Positions 62,376-64,000 of a stretch of DNA of 64,000 nt are shown here, one piece after another. The position numbers and the translations under genes were made by a program. The stretch lies in contig NZ_FNDX01000001.1 in the NCBI RefSeq assembly GCF_900099765.1, positions 363,880-427,879 of the forward strand, in the 5' to 3' direction. Within the stretch, counting starts at the first letter, position 1. Each line of letters opens with the position of its first letter. Source of the DNA: Paenibacillus typhae. GTDB taxonomy: Bacteria > Bacillota > Bacilli > Paenibacillales > Paenibacillaceae. Below the pieces are notes generated by a model. That model saw only the letters and a program-made list of their open reading frames with translations. It did not search any database and was not told where the DNA came from.

Positions 62376-62648
62376 ATGAACCCCGGGACAAGCGTTTCCC
62401 TGAACGGGGTAGAGGTCCAGGCGATCTGCAATGTTCAGGAAGTGCAGGGCACAGACCAACTTGAGACGGATCGGGTTATTCTTGAGCTGGAAAAGAAGAC
62501 GGAGGAGCGGTTTATCGAGCGGATGAAGGATGCTGTGTCTCAGATCAATAAGCGGGCCTTGCTGCAGGTGAAACTCCCGAGTCCGCTTCTGCTCGTTATA
62601 ATGATTTACAAGCCGTTCAACACTATCGTCGGGTCATGGTTTCAATGA
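62376..62648 (+). CDS. Doubtful small ORF, unknown
   Basis: A 90-codon frame encodes a charged middle (ELEKKTEERFIERMKDAV) that looks helical and codon-usage-like, then a hydrophobic tail. No ribosome site precedes the ATG, and the region lies in the promoter side of the AraC gene. It may be a remnant of a longer gene. I give it low weight. Confidence 0.3.
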   Translation: MNPGTSVSLNGVEVQAICNVQEVQGTDQLETDRVILELEKKTEERFIERMKDAVSQINKRALLQVKLPSPLLLVIMIYKPFNTIVGSWFQ

Positions 62649-62683
62649 CTTTTCAATGATTAACAGGGACAGCAGCGGATTTC

Positions 62684-62917
62684 CTAAGCAAATGGGGCAT
62701 CGGACAGCTGGATGCACTGGGTCGGACAGCTGTCTATTGCGTCCTGCAGCTCCTCCTGCAGCTCCTCGGCGATAGCGGTAACACCTCGGTTGTTGTCTCC
62801 TGCAAAAATGACCGAAGCAATTCCGCTGTCATCCAGATCAAAGATATCCGGAGCCGCCGAATTACAGGCACCGCAGGCAATGCATTCCTCCTGATTAACA
62901 CTGGCGAATGTGAACAT
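62684..62917 (-). CDS. Ferredoxin, single 4Fe-4S type
   Basis: This 77-residue acidic electron carrier has ECIACGACNSAAP (three cluster cysteines) and a distal CPTQCI cysteine, the pattern of Bacillus-type [4Fe-4S] ferredoxins. ATG at 62917 follows AAGGAGG at 8 bases; a start at 62950 would add 11 unlikely residues. A 7-bp inverted repeat lies upstream. Confidence 0.93.
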   Translation of the reverse strand: MFTFASVNQEECIACGACNSAAPDIFDLDDSGIASVIFAGDNNRGVTAIAEELQEELQDAIDSCPTQCIQLSDAPFA

Positions 62918-62944
62918 TTTCTCAAGCCTCCTTATGACTTGTAA

Positions 62945-62996
62945 AGACAAATGAATGTTTTGTCTAGTGGGATATATATGTAATAAAGCGCTTTAT
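62945..62996. promoter_or_regulatory. Two symmetric elements between ferredoxin and acetyltransferase
   Basis: AGACAAA/TTTGTCT (62945-62951 and 62959-62965, 7-base spacer) is followed by the perfect palindrome ATAAAGCGCTTTAT (62983-62996). The second resembles a cre core but lacks the TG/CA ends. Confidence 0.5.
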
Positions 62997-63123
62997 ATGC
63001 CTGGATATGCCGGAAACCTGCTGTTATAGCGTTTCTTTTGTGACGTCTTTGTTGACGGATCGTATGCATTGCTATACAGTTGCCTCAGCAGTAATTAATA
63101 AATTGCCGGGGTGACAATGTCAG

Positions 63124-63633
63124 ATGACAGGCAGCAATAGTTTACGTTATGTGCTTAGACAGATGGAGGAGCAGGATGCCAGGGAGATTAGCGGATGGAA
63201 ATATGAGCCGCCTTACGACCTGTACGATATAGGGGATGATCGGGCGGGTCTTCTGGAGCTGCAGGATGGCAGCTATTATGCTGTTACTTTACCGGGGAAC
63301 CAGCTGGCCGGTTTTTTCTGTTACGGGGGCAATGCACGTGTTCGGGGAGGGGCAGAACAAGGTTTGTACTCTGGGGATAATGTATTGGATATCGGCCTCG
63401 GCATGAAGCCGGAATATACCGGTGCCGGACAAGGAATGGATTTTCTGCGAGCCGGCATTACTTTTGCGGAGCAGCAATATGCACCCGCGAAGCTAAGGCT
63501 CACGGTAGCTGCCTTTAATCTGAGGGCGGCTGCACTGTACCGGAAAGCCGGATTCGGGCTGACCGGGAGCTTTGAAAGAACCGGCGGAAATAACAGTATG
63601 GAATTCCTGGTCATGGAACGGCCTCTATTATGA
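63124..63633 (+). CDS. GNAT family N-acetyltransferase
   Basis: This 169-residue protein is a probable acetyl-CoA-dependent acetyltransferase. The core has DIGLGMKPEYTGAGQGMDFL (acetyl-CoA loop region, G-x-G variant) and LRLTVAAFNLRAAALYRKAGF, the usual last helix of the fold. Substrate unknown. The ATG at 63124 has GGGGTG about 10 bases upstream. A terminator follows at once. Confidence 0.88.
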   Translation: MTGSNSLRYVLRQMEEQDAREISGWKYEPPYDLYDIGDDRAGLLELQDGSYYAVTLPGNQLAGFFCYGGNARVRGGAEQGLYSGDNVLDIGLGMKPEYTGAGQGMDFLRAGITFAEQQYAPAKLRLTVAAFNLRAAALYRKAGFGLTGSFERTGGNNSMEFLVMERPLL

Positions 63634-63636
63634 AGG

Positions 63637-63661
63637 GCAGCCCCCAATGGGCTGCTTTTTT
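63637..63661 (+). terminator. Terminator after the acetyltransferase
   Basis: GCAGCCC/GGGCTGC stem with a 5-base loop is followed by six Ts. The intron-like sequence begins right after it. Confidence 0.88.
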
Positions 63662-63664
63662 GGT

Positions 63665-64000
63665 GTAGGCGTGCCCAGAGGCACGCATTATCTAGTTGGT
63701 GCAAGTCCAACCAAGAGAGGGGCCAAGCCACTCTTGTAGCTAGGATGCTTGCGCATGGCGAAATCTGTGTGTAAAAGCGCATCGACAAAAGTACCGGTCA
63801 GAGACCGGGCGAGCAACAACCCAGGCCGCAACATCAAGTGAATCCTGCCGCGTCGTCAAAAAGGCCCTGCAAAGGGGAAAAGAGGGAGCCGAGTCTCGCT
63901 AAACTGGACGAAGGCCATGGAAGCTGTAAAGAACTTGGTACAACAGCGAAGAACCCTCCGGCGTAGAGGGAACGGCATGGTTTGAAAGATAATGCAGTGA
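63665..64000 (+). mobile_element. 5' part of a group II intron (RNA domain I region), runs off the window
   Basis: After the terminator comes GCGTGCCCAGAGGCACGC, a hairpin like the 5' end of bacterial group II introns. TAGTTGGTGCAAGTCCAACC, a structured motif common in their domain I, follows. The rest to the edge is rich in paired short blocks (GGTCAGAGACC, CCTCCGGCGTAGAGG) and lacks a coding frame. The reverse-transcriptase/maturase ORF would be expected beyond the window. The exact first base is uncertain. Sitting directly behind a terminator hairpin is typical of class C introns, but the class is not established. Confidence 0.72.

Overview
The window looks like chromosome from a Gram-positive, Paenibacillus-like plant-polysaccharide degrader. 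The clues are YesM/YesN-type two-component pairs, CUT1 sugar ABC transporters of the LplB/YtcP type, an S-layer-anchored (SLH) multimodular enzyme, AGGAGG ribosome sites with frequent GTG/TTG starts, and CcpA-type cre sites. The species call is inference; no rRNA or tRNA gene was seen.

Layout. 0-4.5 kb: the end of an MFS transporter, a phosphodiesterase and a GH35 beta-galactosidase. 4.8-15.9 kb: a beta-mannoside phosphorolysis module. It holds a sensor kinase with an overlapping solute-binding protein, GH130_1 on the opposite strand, a compact AraC-type response regulator, then binding protein-permease-permease-GH130_2-CE7 esterase. 16-25.1 kb: an aldouronate module, with binding protein, GH67 alpha-glucuronidase, two permeases, and a YesM/YesN pair whose kinase is cut by an in-frame TGA. 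25.2-37.6 kb: two paralogous AraC regulators bracket an unrecognised enzyme-like protein, followed by a secreted GH30_8 glucuronoxylanase and a 2116-residue SLH-anchored GH30-like enzyme. 37.8-39.7 kb: hflKC. 39.8-46.5 kb: AraC and GH8 exo-oligoxylanase on the minus strand, two GH43 enzymes, GH27 and a small cysteine protein. 46.5-56.3 kb: mixed regulatory and housekeeping genes (AraC, cytidine deaminase, rhamnose mutarotase, AI-2E-family protein, Asp23, an OmpR-type two-component system, a sugar isomerase-like protein, secreted GH16, TetR with a membrane protein). 56.3-56.7 kb: repeats. 56.7-62.3 kb: SGNH hydrolase, GH115 alpha-glucuronidase and AraC. 62.4-64 kb: a doubtful ORF, ferredoxin, an acetyltransferase, and the 5' part of a group II intron running off the end.

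How it works together. The secreted GH30_8 and the cell-bound SLH protein would cut (glucurono)xylan outside the cell. The CUT1 transporter would import aldouronates, and GH67 would remove glucuronate from chain ends; GH115 may act on longer or internal sites. GH8 and GH43 would then finish the oligosaccharides, and CE7/SGNH esterases would remove acetyl groups. The GH130 pair would handle beta-mannosides by phosphorolysis.

The most notable signals not explained by gene content are: a conserved ~65-bp element shared by the aldouronate binding-protein promoter and the SLH-enzyme promoter; an interrupted kinase in the same module; an OmpR-type regulator that appears to start on ATT, next to 11-bp-spaced boxes also found before the AI-2E gene; a leaderless TetR promoter abutting a 28-bp perfect palindrome; 10-bp-phased repeats at the rhamnose mutarotase promoter; and several cre sites.
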